A stretch of DNA of 64,000 bases from Quillaja saponaria. Taxonomy: Eukaryota > Streptophyta > Magnoliopsida > Fabales > Quillajaceae. Position numbers and translations under genes: made by a program. Positions 23,664-35,674 of this stretch are shown piece by piece. A model generated the notes under the pieces. The model had not been told where the DNA came from. It saw only the letters and a list, made by a program, of their open reading frames with translations, and searched no databases. The stretch's first letter is position 1. Each line of letters starts with the position of its first letter. The DNA lies in assembly GCA_029379385.1 (NCBI GenBank), contig CM055613.1:12046001-12110000 (forward strand), written 5' to 3'.

Positions 23664-26600
23664 ATGGATTCTTTGGGGACTTCAGCTATTAGTGAACAAG
23701 ATATAAACAAGTTATTGGAAAAGGAACTACAATTTGGCAACGGTCCTTGTTGCATCGGCTTAGGTGATATCTGTAAAGAAGACTGGGAACATAGGGAAAG
23801 GAACACTCGAACAATGAAGCAAACAGGAGATTCTGAAGAAAACTTCAAGCAATCCCTGGTGAAAGAAACTTTACCTACCAATATTTATGTTAGGCATAGT
23901 CAAAGTAATGGTTACTCAAAGTCTGTTGGAAAGGTAGCTTCACCTGAGAAGCTCTGGGATGGCTGCCTCCAGTTAAATCCTTCTGTTACCATGTCCTCAG
24001 TTGCCTTCTTTAATAGGTCAGTCATCTGCTTTTGGGAAATTTCTTTTTCTATATTTTGCAATTTGTCCATACTTTGTTCAATTTTTAAATGCTTTATTTA
24101 GAAAAGGAAAAAAAGAAAAAAGAAAAAAGAGTATGGATGCAGCTCAAACTTGTTAATCAAAGCATCATTTATTCTTTTTGGTTGTTTTATTCAAAGCAAA
24201 TTGAACACAAAAATGTTTACTGATTTACATAAAGGTTACAATAACAAGAAAATAAGGGTTGACTATTTAATGTTAAGCATCACAGGATGTGACTGGGAAA
24301 GAAAAAATAAAGATAAAAGTGAAAAACATTTATAGGAACCCAACTATGAGGAAACAAATGAGATCTTTACTGGACGCTGTCTTACCAATTAGTTCCCATG
24401 CGATTTTTGAAAACTTATAGAGTATATCTCCTGAATGATATTATATATATTTTAGAGAAGGAAGTTCACCCTTCCATTTCTAACATCCTCCCTCCTTTCC
24501 TTGATATTTTCCAAAGTTCAAAGTCGCAAGTTCCTCTTATATTGTCTAGAATAAATACCAAGGTTTTATTTTCTTATTTTCAAATTGTTTGGATGCATGG
24601 TGGATTTTTCTGAAAGTTAGGATAAATGGTTGTGAACTGTGTCAGTGGAATCTATCCCCGAGAAAGATGTATGTTCTCTTTTTCTCTCTCTCTCTTTGCT
24701 GCACATATAGTCTTGAAGACAGCCATTGGAGAGTCAAGACTCAAGAAACAGTTTCAGTATGCCTTTGTTTGGATTAAGTGTTATGAAGGGGAAGGAAGGG
24801 AAAAGAAGTGGATGGGACACTCATCACCTTGTTTGGGTTTGTTATGAAGTTAGGAGAAACAGATTGGAGACGAAGCAATCCCCTCTATCCCCTGTACTAC
24901 TTGAAAATATTATGCCCTCTAAATTGGAGGGAGTGGAGGCGATGGGAAATTATTCAATTTTACAGTTATAAAAATTTATCTGTTTCTCCTTCCACCCTTA
25001 ACTAAACATGAAATGGTTCATACCCCTTCTGATCCTTTGTTACATAATCCAAATAAGAGGAAGGTAACTAATTTACCATCCCATCCCTTCCCTTTGCTTG
25101 CCTTCTTCATTCCCCCTTCCCTGCTAGTTATCCAAACAAAGTCTTAAGAGTAAAATACAAGCATGTCTGGCATGAAGAAGTGTGATTACACATTTAACCT
25201 ATTATGTTGTTCCCCTTATGTTCATGCATGAGAGAGAAGGTTTTCACTGTATTTCAGAATGAACATTAAGTTTTTGGTCTCTTAATAGTGCCTGTTTGAG
25301 ACTGCTTTATGCATTAACTACATAACTTTTTACACCAATAGGTACCCTATGGTGTTTCCTCTACAAAAAAGATGTTTGTCTGAAGTTAGAACATATACTA
25401 TCTTCTAGATTGCTTTTTAAATAGTTGCAATACATAGATCTGCATGGGCTTTTTTTACTTCATTTGAAAGTTGAACATTAATCAAGAGTGAAGATTCTCT
25501 GTTCTACAAATAGTAAACCTTTTTTTATCTTAATCTTCAATATGATGGTTCTTTTGTGTAGTGGTGAAAAGATGCCTCATGTGAAGTGGTTCGAATCTGT
25601 AGAAGTCAAAGGGAAAGTAAAGTTAGAAGATTTTGAGAAATATATTCAAGAGCTTCCCCGCTCACGCAATCGAGGTTTGATGGTAAGATATTGTTGCTTA
25701 TGTTTACTATCAATATAAAGGGAGTTATATTTGTAGTTAATTAGTTGTATGCAGATAAATGTGAAATTTTGCCTGATAACACCATTGAGGTTTGAAGTTT
25801 GATGATGATACTAATTTAGTAATCTAGCAATAAATTCCATGTCTTGACAAGAACAATTGAAAGTAATAAACTACTGTGTAGAATTTTTCAATACTGTTAG
25901 GATAAAAGAGCCTCTAAGAAGAGTTTTTGGCTGAAAGGCTTATTAAGCCGTTTTTTATACCTAGACTTGTTTTCTAGTTTATGTCATGTGCAACTTTTTC
26001 TTTCCTGTTTTTTGTAATCATCTCTGTAGGACTATCCACATTCCAATTTATTTCCTTTGACAAGCATATATTTAATTGGGTTTGGAAGTTTGGAGTTTAT
26101 TAGATACACTTGAAATTATTCTACAGTTATTTGGTAGGAAGGAAACATGAAAGGAAACTGAAGAATAAAGAAGAGAGACTGAGAGAGTTATAGAAACTGT
26201 GTAGTCTTCTCTATCAATCACAAATACCATACCCACATATTTTTGCTTGACCTAATAATACCAAATTAGAGTAATACCTTTTAAATAATAAAATACATAA
26301 TTCCAACAGAAGTTATGTTGAAAAAATAAGATTGCTTTGGGCCTATTTTAGGAATAGGGATGATAATGGGCAAGTCGAGGGTGGGGATGCCTCCCCATTC
26401 AATCTCTTGTTCTGCAATCAAATCCCTCATCCCCCACCTTTTCCCTTAAATGGGGAGAAAATGATCCCTTCCCCTTTCCCCAGTAGTGAATGAAACCCCC
26501 TGTTTGCCCATTTATTTTTCTCTTCTTGTTTAAACTTCTTTAGGGAGTGTTCTCAAGGACTTCTGTTGTGTACTGAAACAAATTGGATTTGATCGTTTTG

Positions 26601-29600
26601 TTGGGACCTTGAGCTCACAATGTTGTTCCATTTCAAATTTTATGCTTGATTGAATTTCTTCCCTGTTGCATGCTTAAAAAGTGGCAAACTAGAACAAGGT
26701 AATTTTCAATTTGGCTGATTGGGTATCGTTAGGATGGCTCTAAGGTTCAATTATTTAATATGCCCCCTCCAAAAAGAAAAGAAAAAAAAGGAGATTCAGG
26801 AAAACATAGTCTGGAAGTTTTTGGCAAGCATTAGATTTGTTAATTTTGAGCCTATTAGAAGAACAAATGTTATGGTTGCAAGTATGATCAGCCTCAATAG
26901 AAATTACATTTAATTCACACTTGTTTTTGTTTTCCTTGAGGAGGACTGGTTTTGAAAGTGTGAAACACTATTAAATTGTTATTATGATTCTTCCCAATCT
27001 CCTGATAGATACTATTTTAGTGAATAGGCCTATTTGTAGTTTTGAAGAATTGAGTACGGTTAGTTTTTTCTTAACTGGGTTGGTTAGTTATAGCCAAATA
27101 GATTGTGTTGAATTTCTGCCTCACAATTCAGCCTATATCAATTATTACTTATTTTCTTTTTATATGCATATAATGACATAATTAGTAGGCTATTATTTTT
27201 TTTGTACCATAAATTAAAGATTATGTATTCTCCTAATTTAATAGAAGATAAAGTGTACCACCAAAATATGGTAGAATGACCAGAATAAGTACTTCAAGCA
27301 TAACACGTCCCGAAATAGCAAACCAACTAAACCCATTCCCATTGTAACATTGTTTTTAGGTTTGGTTTAGTCGGTTATGGGCCTTTTACAAACTAAACCA
27401 ACCATGTTAGTTGCCTTAAAGCCCAATCCGATACACTACCGCTAAATATCGGTTTTCGATTTTCCTTGCTATGTTTTTGGTTGAAAACTAGTGGGTCGAT
27501 TGGTTTTTAGTTTTAAATTTGGGCTTCCAAACTTTTGGGCCCAAATATATATATATATTTTTGAATATTCAGCAGTGCTTTTGAAGTCCAATATTAAAGA
27601 AACCATCCAAATTAATAAAACAAAATTAACTATTAAGCCCAAAACACTATTTTGACAATTTTAACAACCTAAAACCTGTACATAAAAACTAAAATAACAT
27701 ATTTTTCCAGCAGTGCTTGAATCTTTTCTTTTCCTCTTCCCTTCCTTGAATTACCAGCAGTTTCAGTAGGTTGTTTTCCATCATTTGTGGCATTTGGACT
27801 TTCAATGATCACCTTCATCTCATCAGACTCAAAGGTCTCAATTCACAAAACATAATTAAAATGAAAGAATATAAAAACACCATCACAGTTCATAAAATCT
27901 ATACAAATACACTAATATAGTTCAGAAAACCAAATATTTAAAATTATAGTTCACATTTCAAGAAGAATAAGAAACATAAGTGAATAAACATGAATATAAG
28001 AAATAAAAATTGCAACAATCTTTATATCTACAAACTAAAATAATAATAATTGCAACAATTTCACATAGAAACCCTTAATTCCAAACTTCAACCAAAAATC
28101 CCTAATTCACAAACCTAAAGGCCAAGCCCTAGAATACAAAAAGTAGATAATAGAAGAAATAAAGAAAATACCTTAAACGATAGAGACTTGGAGTTGCGAG
28201 TTGAGACTTCAGAGTCTTTTCACTATCTAGGGTTGAGCTTTTGGGTTTATAGTCTTTTATGAGTTTTGGCTTTGAACTCAAAATTCTTTGTTATGATGCT
28301 ATGGATCGAGGACTACGGAAGGAACGAAGGAGGGGAGCTTCTCTTCTCTTCGCATATGAGCTTCTTTTCCCTTTCTCTTCGACTCAAAGCCTAGATATTA
28401 GAGAATGTAGAGAGGAAGCATAATTTCAAATGGAGAGAAATTGTTTGTGTTCCATTAGAAGAGTAGTCTAGGGTTGGCTAATAATAGAAAGGATTATTTA
28501 GTGTCGTGAAACACTATAACCCCTTGTGCTCCACCCAATAAACAAAGGCCACTTGTATTATATATACAAATAAAAGAATTTATACATATACTTTTGGTCA
28601 ATTTGGTTAACCGAATCCAACAGTTTCTTAGACCGGAAAAATTGACCGACTCGAAATATGCCTAAAAATTCAAACTATCAATAATTATGGTGAATATCGG
28701 ATTGGATTGGTTTTAGTTCAGTTCGGTCAGTTATAATTTAGTTAATCGGTTTTGTGGGTTTTCTGCTTAGCCTTAATTGTTTTAGCAAGGTAGAGTACCC
28801 CATCCTCATTTCCGTACCACGTCCAAGAACGTAATGCGATCTAGGTAGCTATGGAGTATGGACATGGTGTCCATAAGTTCATTTTCTCCAAAATTTTGAT
28901 AATGAAATTCTCTTCCTTCTCCTTTTCTATATTTCCTTTGTTACCCTACAAATCCAAAAAGTATCTAACAAATTGGTATCAGAGCTTCCATCTTGGCAGC
29001 TATTGTGGACAATCAACAAACAAAGATAAGGCAAAAATTCAACACAATCCACGAGATGATTTTGAGACTCCAAAGATGGAATGCAAGACTATATGAGCTA
29101 CTCTCATAATCTTCAAACCAAATTACCAGTAAGAGTGATGATGCTCACCAATTATTTGATGAAATTACTTTTAAAACTTCAATTGTTGCCATTGTACTAG
29201 AATTGAAGGATGTTGAAGTCAATAAGCAACATTCACTTCCTGAAATCAACAACCATGATTGAATTTGCGAATCCAGCACTCAAAAGGCTCTTACACTCAT
29301 AGATCCCATAAGCTCCTTCAACGCCTCATCCTTGGAGTCGATCGTTGAGTTGGCTCGAGCTCAACAACCATCGATGTCTAAGCTAGAAGAGGTAAGAATA
29401 GATTTCTAGGGCACTAAGAACATAAGGCCTGAGGACTCCTCGAGAAACATCTTGGTGGGATCCAAGTTAAGACAAATCCGAACATGGAAGTAACTCTCAA
29501 TTTCACAAATTAGAGGAAGGGATCTAGGAATTTTTACACCACCTATACTTAGTAAAATACATGAAAGAAGCGTATATTGTTGGGAGTTATTCTTGGATGC

Positions 29601-32600
29601 ATGTTGTAACTCTGGCTACGTGAGGAATGCTTATGGATTGTTAGCAAAAATGTTGGGGAAAAAAAATTTAAGGGCTCCTATGAAGCTAGCTATGATAGTG
29701 GTCCTTGGAAAGGTTAGATAATGTTGAAACTGTTAGTCTTGCAATTGAGGTGGAGAGTTATTCTGTAGAAGCGATGAGATTTATATGGTTACATTATGAA
29801 TTGGTGATATTGTACAAGGGTAAGGGGAATGGGGATTGTGTTTGTTAAGAATTTGGCTTAATTGGTTGACAGCATGATATTTCATGATTTTGGACATGTC
29901 TGCCCTGCCATGTTACCTTGGTTTATGATAGAAAGAAGTCAACCAAAGGTCCCGAAGGACCTTGGGATTATGAAGAATTGACTATAGAGAATGGTGGAAC
30001 AACTTTGAGCTTTTATGACTCTCGTACATAAGAAAATTGGTGCTTTCATACTGTGATTTTTTCCATCTTGATGAAAATGAATGAAGTGACAAGAAATTTC
30101 CATGGGTGCTTATATGCTTGTGAAGAGATGAAAAGTATTGGTGATATTACAAACATGATCTTGCATAACACTCAGTTGGATGTCTTGGGAAGAGCTAAAA
30201 GGCCTTGCCATGCTAGAAAACTTTATAAAAAGATGGCTGAAAATGATTGTTCACCAAATTGTCCAACTTGTAGATTTTTCCTATGAGTTTATGGTAGAGC
30301 ATGGAATGGTGAAGATGCCATTAACAATTGAAAGAAATGAAGAAAGGGGAAATAGAGTTGTGAAACCCTTTTTAATACTCTTTTCTCTATACATGCTACA
30401 TTTGACTACACAGGTGAGACTAATCAAGAAGCATTGCATTCACTTCCTAATACTGTCAAGACTAAAAGGCGGCAAGTGCTAGCCACTAACAATTCAAAAG
30501 CCCATTCATCTTGGAATCTAAAAGATGCAATCCTTTTGTAGTTACAATAAGCCTTTTTGGGGTTATGGATTGTTAATTTCTTTCCTGTTGATTTGCATGT
30601 TATGAAAAATGTTGGTTATTTGTTTGCAATGCAACGTGGCATTATCTTTGATGTTGTTGATCCTGGGGATGTGATTGATGGGTATTTAGTTGAATCTTTT
30701 GATGTGGAATTGATTGAAGATGGAGCTAGGATAAGAACCTTGTTGCAGTATATTCCGTTTGGGCATTAGTTGGTGTGCCTTAGGTTGCTATTGGAAATTA
30801 TTTCTGAAGTTGGGCTTGAAGAATCTTACACTAAAGGTTGTGATGATAAAGATTACAAATTCTTGGCAACTTCTAAATTGTTAAAGCAGTTTAACAAAGA
30901 AATGTCTCAAATTGATAATGCTATGGAGATGAATGTGACAAGTATCACTATACAATAAACTTATGGTGCTGCTAGCTATATTCCTGAATTGGTTGTACAT
31001 TATGTTGCTCCTTTGGTGAAGAAGGTAAGTGAGGCAATTTTTGCTAAATTGACTAGTAAATACTTGAATAAGAAGGAGAAGGAATGCAACAATTTTGGCA
31101 TAGCTTTGAAGTTGGCTGTTGCTAAGATTTCCACTCAACCTCATGCACAATCTGTTATTCCTTCTTCAAGCTTGTCAAATGATGGTTTAGCAAGGGAAGA
31201 AATGGCTCTTATAAGTACTTAGATTATCGATGTTTCAAGTTGTATTGGGGGATACTAGAACTTCAATTCTTTTCACCATGAACATGATAGGATTCTGTGG
31301 ACAAGAAGCAGGAGACCTTCTTCATATGTTGCCATTGTTTGGATTATTAGCTAATTGCTAGGTCCTGTTGTGATTCCCCTTTCTTCAGAAGCTATAAATG
31401 GTAAGTCAACTCAATGAGATAAAGGTAGGGCTTCACCTAATGATAAGCTGCATATTGACTTGGAGTATAGGAGATGATAAGGGATTCAAATACTGGAATC
31501 CTCAGTATTGGTACAAAGGCAAAGCAGATGAGGAGCTAAAGCAATGAGAAAATGCAGAGGTTTGAAGGATCCAGAACATGGTAGCTTTATTGAAGATGTA
31601 TTAGTGAATGGTGAGCCATGGGATTCTAGGGTGAAAGGGCTGTTGACTTAAGGTAAAATTAAGCTGCTCTTTGAGTTCGGGGTGACATTGGAACCAAGCA
31701 AGTTCATATGGTCTAGCACGTGTGCATTCTTTGCTAACAAAGGACCAATCAAAATCTGCATTTTGAAATTTGAATTGCCATTTTACACAAAACGCAACTG
31801 GTGCTATCAATCAAGCAAGCTGGCATAGCATATCCTCTTTTGGCCTTGGTGGGGACTTGTCCTCAGCTGGGAATGAGGTTATGGTCAAAGAAGAACACAG
31901 TCAAGCGATGAAATGGATGGATGATAATGTTTCTTCTCATAGAGGAGCATAAGCTATGATGACAGCAGTTTACGCAATCACCTTAGGCTGGAGTGTCTAT
32001 ATCTACTCAATAAGGTTTTTAGTTTTCAAGTAATACTTGAGGACAAGTGTTGTTTATGGGAGAGGTATTTGATAGATACTATTTTAGTTAATGGGCCTAT
32101 TTGTAAATTCAAGGTTAGTTTTGTCTTTACCGGGTTGAACAGTTGCAGCCAAATGAGTATATAGGGATCTTGTGTCTGTATGTTCATTTTGTCCAAATTT
32201 TGATAATGAAATCTTCTTCCTCCTTCAATTTTCTCTGTCTCTCCCCCTCTCCTCTGTATTTCCTTTTTAACCCTGCAAATCCAAAAAGTATTTAACATCT
32301 CCTCACTCGAGCATATCCATCAATAGCTGCTGATGATGAAAATCTCAAAAGTTCTTCAGGTGGTCTACGAAGTTTTGCTCCCAGGTCAACCAGGAAGGAA
32401 GATGGCCAACCTAGTTTGATCCTCAAATCCATCTCAGAATACAAGTTGTTATAAAATATAGACAAAAATATTATGTGGAGTCAGGGAAAGTCTCTGATAC
32501 CCATACAGAGAAGATACTCATGTTCCTACCTAAGTATGGTTGCTGGTATAAGTTTCCATGCACTAGCTAAAGCATTATATATCTATGGTTAATCATATTC

Positions 32601-35600
32601 AACTTTGCTCTTCAATTGTTACACACAAAGGAGAAAGAGTCATCGCATCAACCTTAACATCAGATTTGTAACCTGACTCACTGACCTGATCGGTAGAGGT
32701 TGGCTATTATGTTTTTGAACCGTCGGCCTCAAGATTGAAACAAAAAGCCAAAACTGACATGGCTTTATTATCTTCCTAACTTTTTTTTAAATTTTTAGTT
32801 GATGTTTGTGTAATATACAAGAGAAGTTCTCCTTGCTTTGCATAACCAACTAATATGGGACTTTGTGAGGAGAAATCTTTGAGACTAATGAGCATCTCTT
32901 CCTTCACTTTCCTTTGTTTGAACATGTATTGTTGTAGTTCTTTGCGTGATTTTTTGATGATTAGTTAATTTTGGAGGAAAAAAAGGATTATAAGTTATAA
33001 GTGGAGATGTTCTTTTTTTGCAGTGATTTAAGGTGCATGGTTGGAACGTAATACGAAGATATTTCATGATCACTTAGGATGACTTCATGCCATTCCTTGT
33101 ACTTCTTTCTTTCTAAATAATTTTTTTTTTCTAGAAAATATATATATATATTATCATTTATATAAGAGAAAATATTTATTTTAATTCATTCACCAAACAA
33201 TATGAGACTTAAAATTTTCACATGTACCAAACAAAAGTTGAAGTCCCACGTTGGCTAAAAATTGAGTATTGGTTGGTTACCTTGCTTATAGATATCTAAG
33301 TTGATAACTTTGAAATCTGAAAAAATGGTGGCCCATTTCGTTGGGCTTCATCATTACTAGGTCATAACAATGGGCTTTTTGTTTTTGAGGTTTTGGTTAA
33401 AAACTTTTTTTTAAGGAATTTGAAAACAAAATTTAGAAGTTTGGCTGAGCTGACAAAGCCGACCCAACTGCGCTGACTTGTTTAGGCTCGGTCTGAAACA
33501 GCTTTTCATGTTGATTGGCTCGGCGTTGGCTTTGTAAAAATCAAAGACAGTGATCCTGATACTTATTAATCAGGATTGGCTTAGCAATATTGGTTTTGTG
33601 TATTGTCTTTCCCTTGACCAGAGCCATTTATCTGATTGACAAATATTTGTATCTCTTTTTTACCATATTTGCTTCTTTTTGCCCTTTTGCTATTCTGGCT
33701 TAGCAATATTTTGAAATAAGTCTTGTTATAATTGATCTTGTAGAATTTTTCTTGTAGTGTGTGTTTTTAGCATGACGCGGCTGATAAAAATAATACCAAA
33801 TCAGACAGGTGGACTTGGAGGTAGAACTAGAAACTAGAACTTATAGTTGAACGAAGTACATAAAACATATATGTCTGTGAAAATTTAGTAACTAATATCA
33901 ATCATGCATACGATGTTGCTATGAAATCCTAATTCCCATTACCTGTAAACAGAAGTCGTCTTTGGTTCATAAACAGGCACTTTCTTGAGAGAGTGACATT
34001 GTGCAGACTTATATTTCTCTATATAATTAAAATCCTACTGATACATTTACTGTCAGGTAATATCACTCTGCTGGAAAGTAGGATCTTCTAAAGCTGGACT
34101 TGCAGGCATGAGAAAGGTGATCTTTAAATGAAGTGACTATTTTGGGAATTTTACTGGCAAAGTAAAAGAATAAAGATGTGTCATTGATATTTCTGATGAG
34201 AAGATAGTGCTTTTCAATTTTCTTTTGGAATTTGTTGCCAAGACATTCTTATTCTTGTCATCCTCATCATTAGGTTGCAAAAGGATACAAAGAAGGGAAC
34301 AAGGTAGGGATTGCGCAATTATCACCAGGCATTCATCTTTATGTCTGCCCTCGCAGCGAGACCATAATCACAATACTCGCCAAGCATGGGTTCTTCAAAG
34401 GCATGACAGCCATTGAGGACAACAAAGACTCCTTCATTGGTTGCATTGTGTGGCGAAGAAACCAGATAAATCTCCATTCTGTTGAAGTGAAATCTGAGAG
34501 GAAAAATCAGTCCTTACCAGATCAACCTCTCAACTCCTATTCCAACACTGCCAGGCAACAAATTTCTGAAATCAAAGTGCCATGTTTACACCCAGATTTA
34601 GAATCCTTCTCTATACCATCAAGAACAGATAATAGTACTCTAGAGGCTACATCAAAGGATAGGATTGAAAGAAACAATGAGGATTTTAGCGAAGTCTCAG
34701 TTGAACTGCTTAGTTCTTCCACCAGCTCTAACTCCTTGGTAGCTCATTTGGTTTCAAGTGGTTCCCCTTCTGGTACTAGGGGACCTAAAACTTCGTATTC
34801 CGACTCTGCATCTCAGCAGGTTTCAGAGGTACAGTTATCAAAAGTAGAATCTTCTCTTGCATACAACTCAGGACAAGAGCAATATAAACAGAATTTGGAA
34901 CCTAAAATGCGTTTCCAATCAGATGTCACAAAACAACCTTTGTTCATGCTTGACAGTGATGATCTCCCTGAATTTGATTTCAGCACTTCTGGTCTTTCAC
35001 AAACTAAAAACAACTCTATGGATGAAGCGACAGTCGGTCAGAAACTCCCAAATGAAGGATGTCAGAATAAAGAAGGCTCAGTACCGCCAAGAGTGCCAAT
35101 TGTCAAATTAGGGCCAGCTTCATATCACAAAAGATTGGAAGGTTTAGATCGCCAGATACTTCCAGCTGATGACAACCATAAAATGCCGCCACAAAAGAAA
35201 ATTTGTGAACGTGATGGTCTATCCATTGTGCCTCTTGTGGAAGAAAAAAAAACCAGAGCCGTGACAATGCCATGTAGCACTACTGTTTCTGTACGGACAA
35301 AGAATCTTTTTGATGATGGTGATGACATGCCAGAATGGTGCCCCTCAGATGTCAACCTTCAGAACCCAAAGGTTTTAGGTACCAATCCATCATCAGAAGC
35401 TCTAAACCATGACAAAGAACCAATGTCAACTACAGGTCCTCGAAGCTCCATACTCCCTCGGCCACCAATTTTCACCCATGCATCCCATTTTACGTATCTT
35501 TGTCCCCAGGTCACCATGAAACAACCTGAGTCAAGATCAGCAAAAGTAAACACAGAAGATGTTCCTAGTGTTTTGATTGGAGTAAACTCTGTCCTGCCTG

Positions 35601-35674
35601 GGGGGCCACAATCCAACAACGAGGATGTCAAGTTACCTAACCACCAGGGAGGTTGGAGAGGCTGGACACCATAA
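23664..35674 (+). CDS. SPOC domain-containing protein (plant DIDO/TFIIS-SPOC-like group)
   Basis: Spliced coding exons are 23664-24016, 25562-25682, 34057-34116 and 34274-35674. Every junction has GT/AG and keeps phase, giving 644 residues from ATG 23664. Residues about 95-241 form a SPOC domain: LWDGCLQLNPS, then HVKWFESVEVKGKVKLE, RSRNRGLM, SPGIHLYVCPRS, GFFKGMTAIED and GCIVWRRN. SPOC domains are phosphoserine-binding modules in nuclear transcription and RNA-processing regulators. The ~400-residue tail is serine-rich and disordered with acidic motifs (DSDDLPEFDF, DDDMPEWCPSD). The third intron-spanning exon is only 60 bases. The second intron is 8.4 kb and full of transposons. The true N-terminus is uncertain, since upstream coding-like sequence is frame-disrupted, so the gene may be a 5'-damaged copy. 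Confidence 0.8.
24761..25143. mobile_element. MITE in the first intron of the SPOC gene
   Basis: A ~380-bp segment has short terminal inverted repeats: ctttgtttggattaa at the left and ttatccaaacaaag at the right. Purine-rich ggggaaggaagggaaaag at the left is mirrored by cccatcccttccctttg at the right. There is no coding capacity. Superfamily is uncertain (PIF/Tourist or hAT). Confidence 0.6.
26343..26520. mobile_element. Possible small hAT-like MITE (GGGG-rich)
   Basis: Starts tagggatgataatgggcaag and ends near tttgcccattta, with G-rich words on the left and C-rich words on the right. This composition is familiar from plant hAT MITEs. The ends share only about 8 bp. Confidence 0.35.
27003..28970 (+). 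repeat. Left LTR of the LARD-like element, interrupted
   Basis: The first ~97 bases (27003-27099) match the first part of the right LTR. The last ~117 bases (about 28854-28970) match its second part. About 1.75 kb of extra sequence lies between. Confidence 0.8.
27100..28853. mobile_element. hAT-like insertion inside the left LTR
   Basis: The extra DNA carries clustered subterminal words of the ggtttagtcggtta / ccgaatccaa type at both sides (about 27350-27470 and 28590-28770), in opposite orientation. The right side finishes near ttttctgcttagcctta, the inverse of the TAAGGCTAAGC-type hAT terminus. A minus-strand segment near 27700-27830 reads DEMKVIIESPNATNDG and may be the start of a BED-type hAT transposase. 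The left terminus is not clear, so exact ends are approximate. Confidence 0.5.
28974..28985 (+). promoter_or_regulatory. Primer-binding site of the LARD-like element
   Basis: TGGTATCAGAGC, complementary to initiator tRNA-Met, starts three bases after the left LTR. Confidence 0.9.
30010..30480 (+). pseudogene. Degenerate pentatricopeptide-repeat (PPR) gene fragment inside the LTR element
   Basis: The plus strand reads LDVLGRAKRPCHARKLYKKM then AENDCSPN, a textbook P-class PPR pattern (LLD.LGRAGRP..AR.LY.KM...G.SPN). After a stop it continues with VYGRAWNGEDAINN and, in a shifted frame, a Y.GE..EAL segment, as in consecutive PPR repeats. PPR proteins are nuclear-encoded organellar RNA-binding factors. 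Stops and shifts make this copy non-functional. Its place between LTRs suggests capture by the element. Confidence 0.6.
30545..31222 (+). pseudogene. Unidentified coding-like block inside the LTR element
   Basis: A single plus-strand frame is open for about 226 codons apart from two stops (near 30767 and 30956). It contains protein-like sequence such as FDVVDPGDVIDGYLVESFD, EDGARIRTLLQYIPFGH, YIPELVVHYVAPLVKKVSEA and KEKECNNFGIALKLAVAKIS. I do not recognise the family. It could be captured host sequence or a highly diverged structural gene of the element. Confidence 0.4.
32070..32297 (+). repeat. Right LTR of the LARD-like element
   Basis: 228 bases. Its start (tgatagatactattttagt) and its end (caaatccaaaaagtat then taaca) match the two halves of the left LTR. 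Confidence 0.87.
32880..33080 (+). mobile_element. L1-type LINE 3' scrap
   Basis: The plus strand reads NEHLFLHFPLFEHV, then VEMFFFCSDLRCMVGT. This resembles the DHLFLHCPF...LW.CSF.A..W.LWLERN region downstream of RT in plant L1 LINEs. Internal stops are present. It lies in the big intron of the SPOC gene. Confidence 0.5.
33746..33759. mobile_element. CACTA-type terminus
   Basis: tttttcttgtagtg is the inverse of a CACTA element end. No partner end or transposase is identified next to it. Confidence 0.3.

Larger units (their letters stand above)
27003..32297 (+). mobile_element. Non-autonomous LTR retrotransposon (LARD-like) in the SPOC gene intron
   Basis: The ends are defined by a 5-bp target duplication TCTCC at 26998-27002 and 32298-32302. 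The right LTR is 32070-32297 (TGATAGATAC...TTTAACA). The left LTR starts at 27003 with the same words and ends at 28970 (...TATCTAACA). A PBS follows the left LTR, and a purine-rich tract (gggagaggta) precedes the right LTR. No gag, protease, integrase or RT motif is recognisable in the ~3.1-kb interior, so the element would have depended on enzymes supplied in trans. The interior instead holds PPR-like and unidentified coding-like sequence. It lies in the same orientation as the host gene. Confidence 0.85.

Noticed and set aside
24398..25005. Several overlapping plus-strand frames between 24.4 and 25.0 kb
   Set aside because: They lie in an intron of the SPOC gene and partly in the MITE; splice signals place them outside coding exons.
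31601..31810. 69-codon minus-strand frame in the LTR element, protein-like in appearance
   Set aside because: Too short and unmatched to any family I know; the plus strand is the element's coding orientation.
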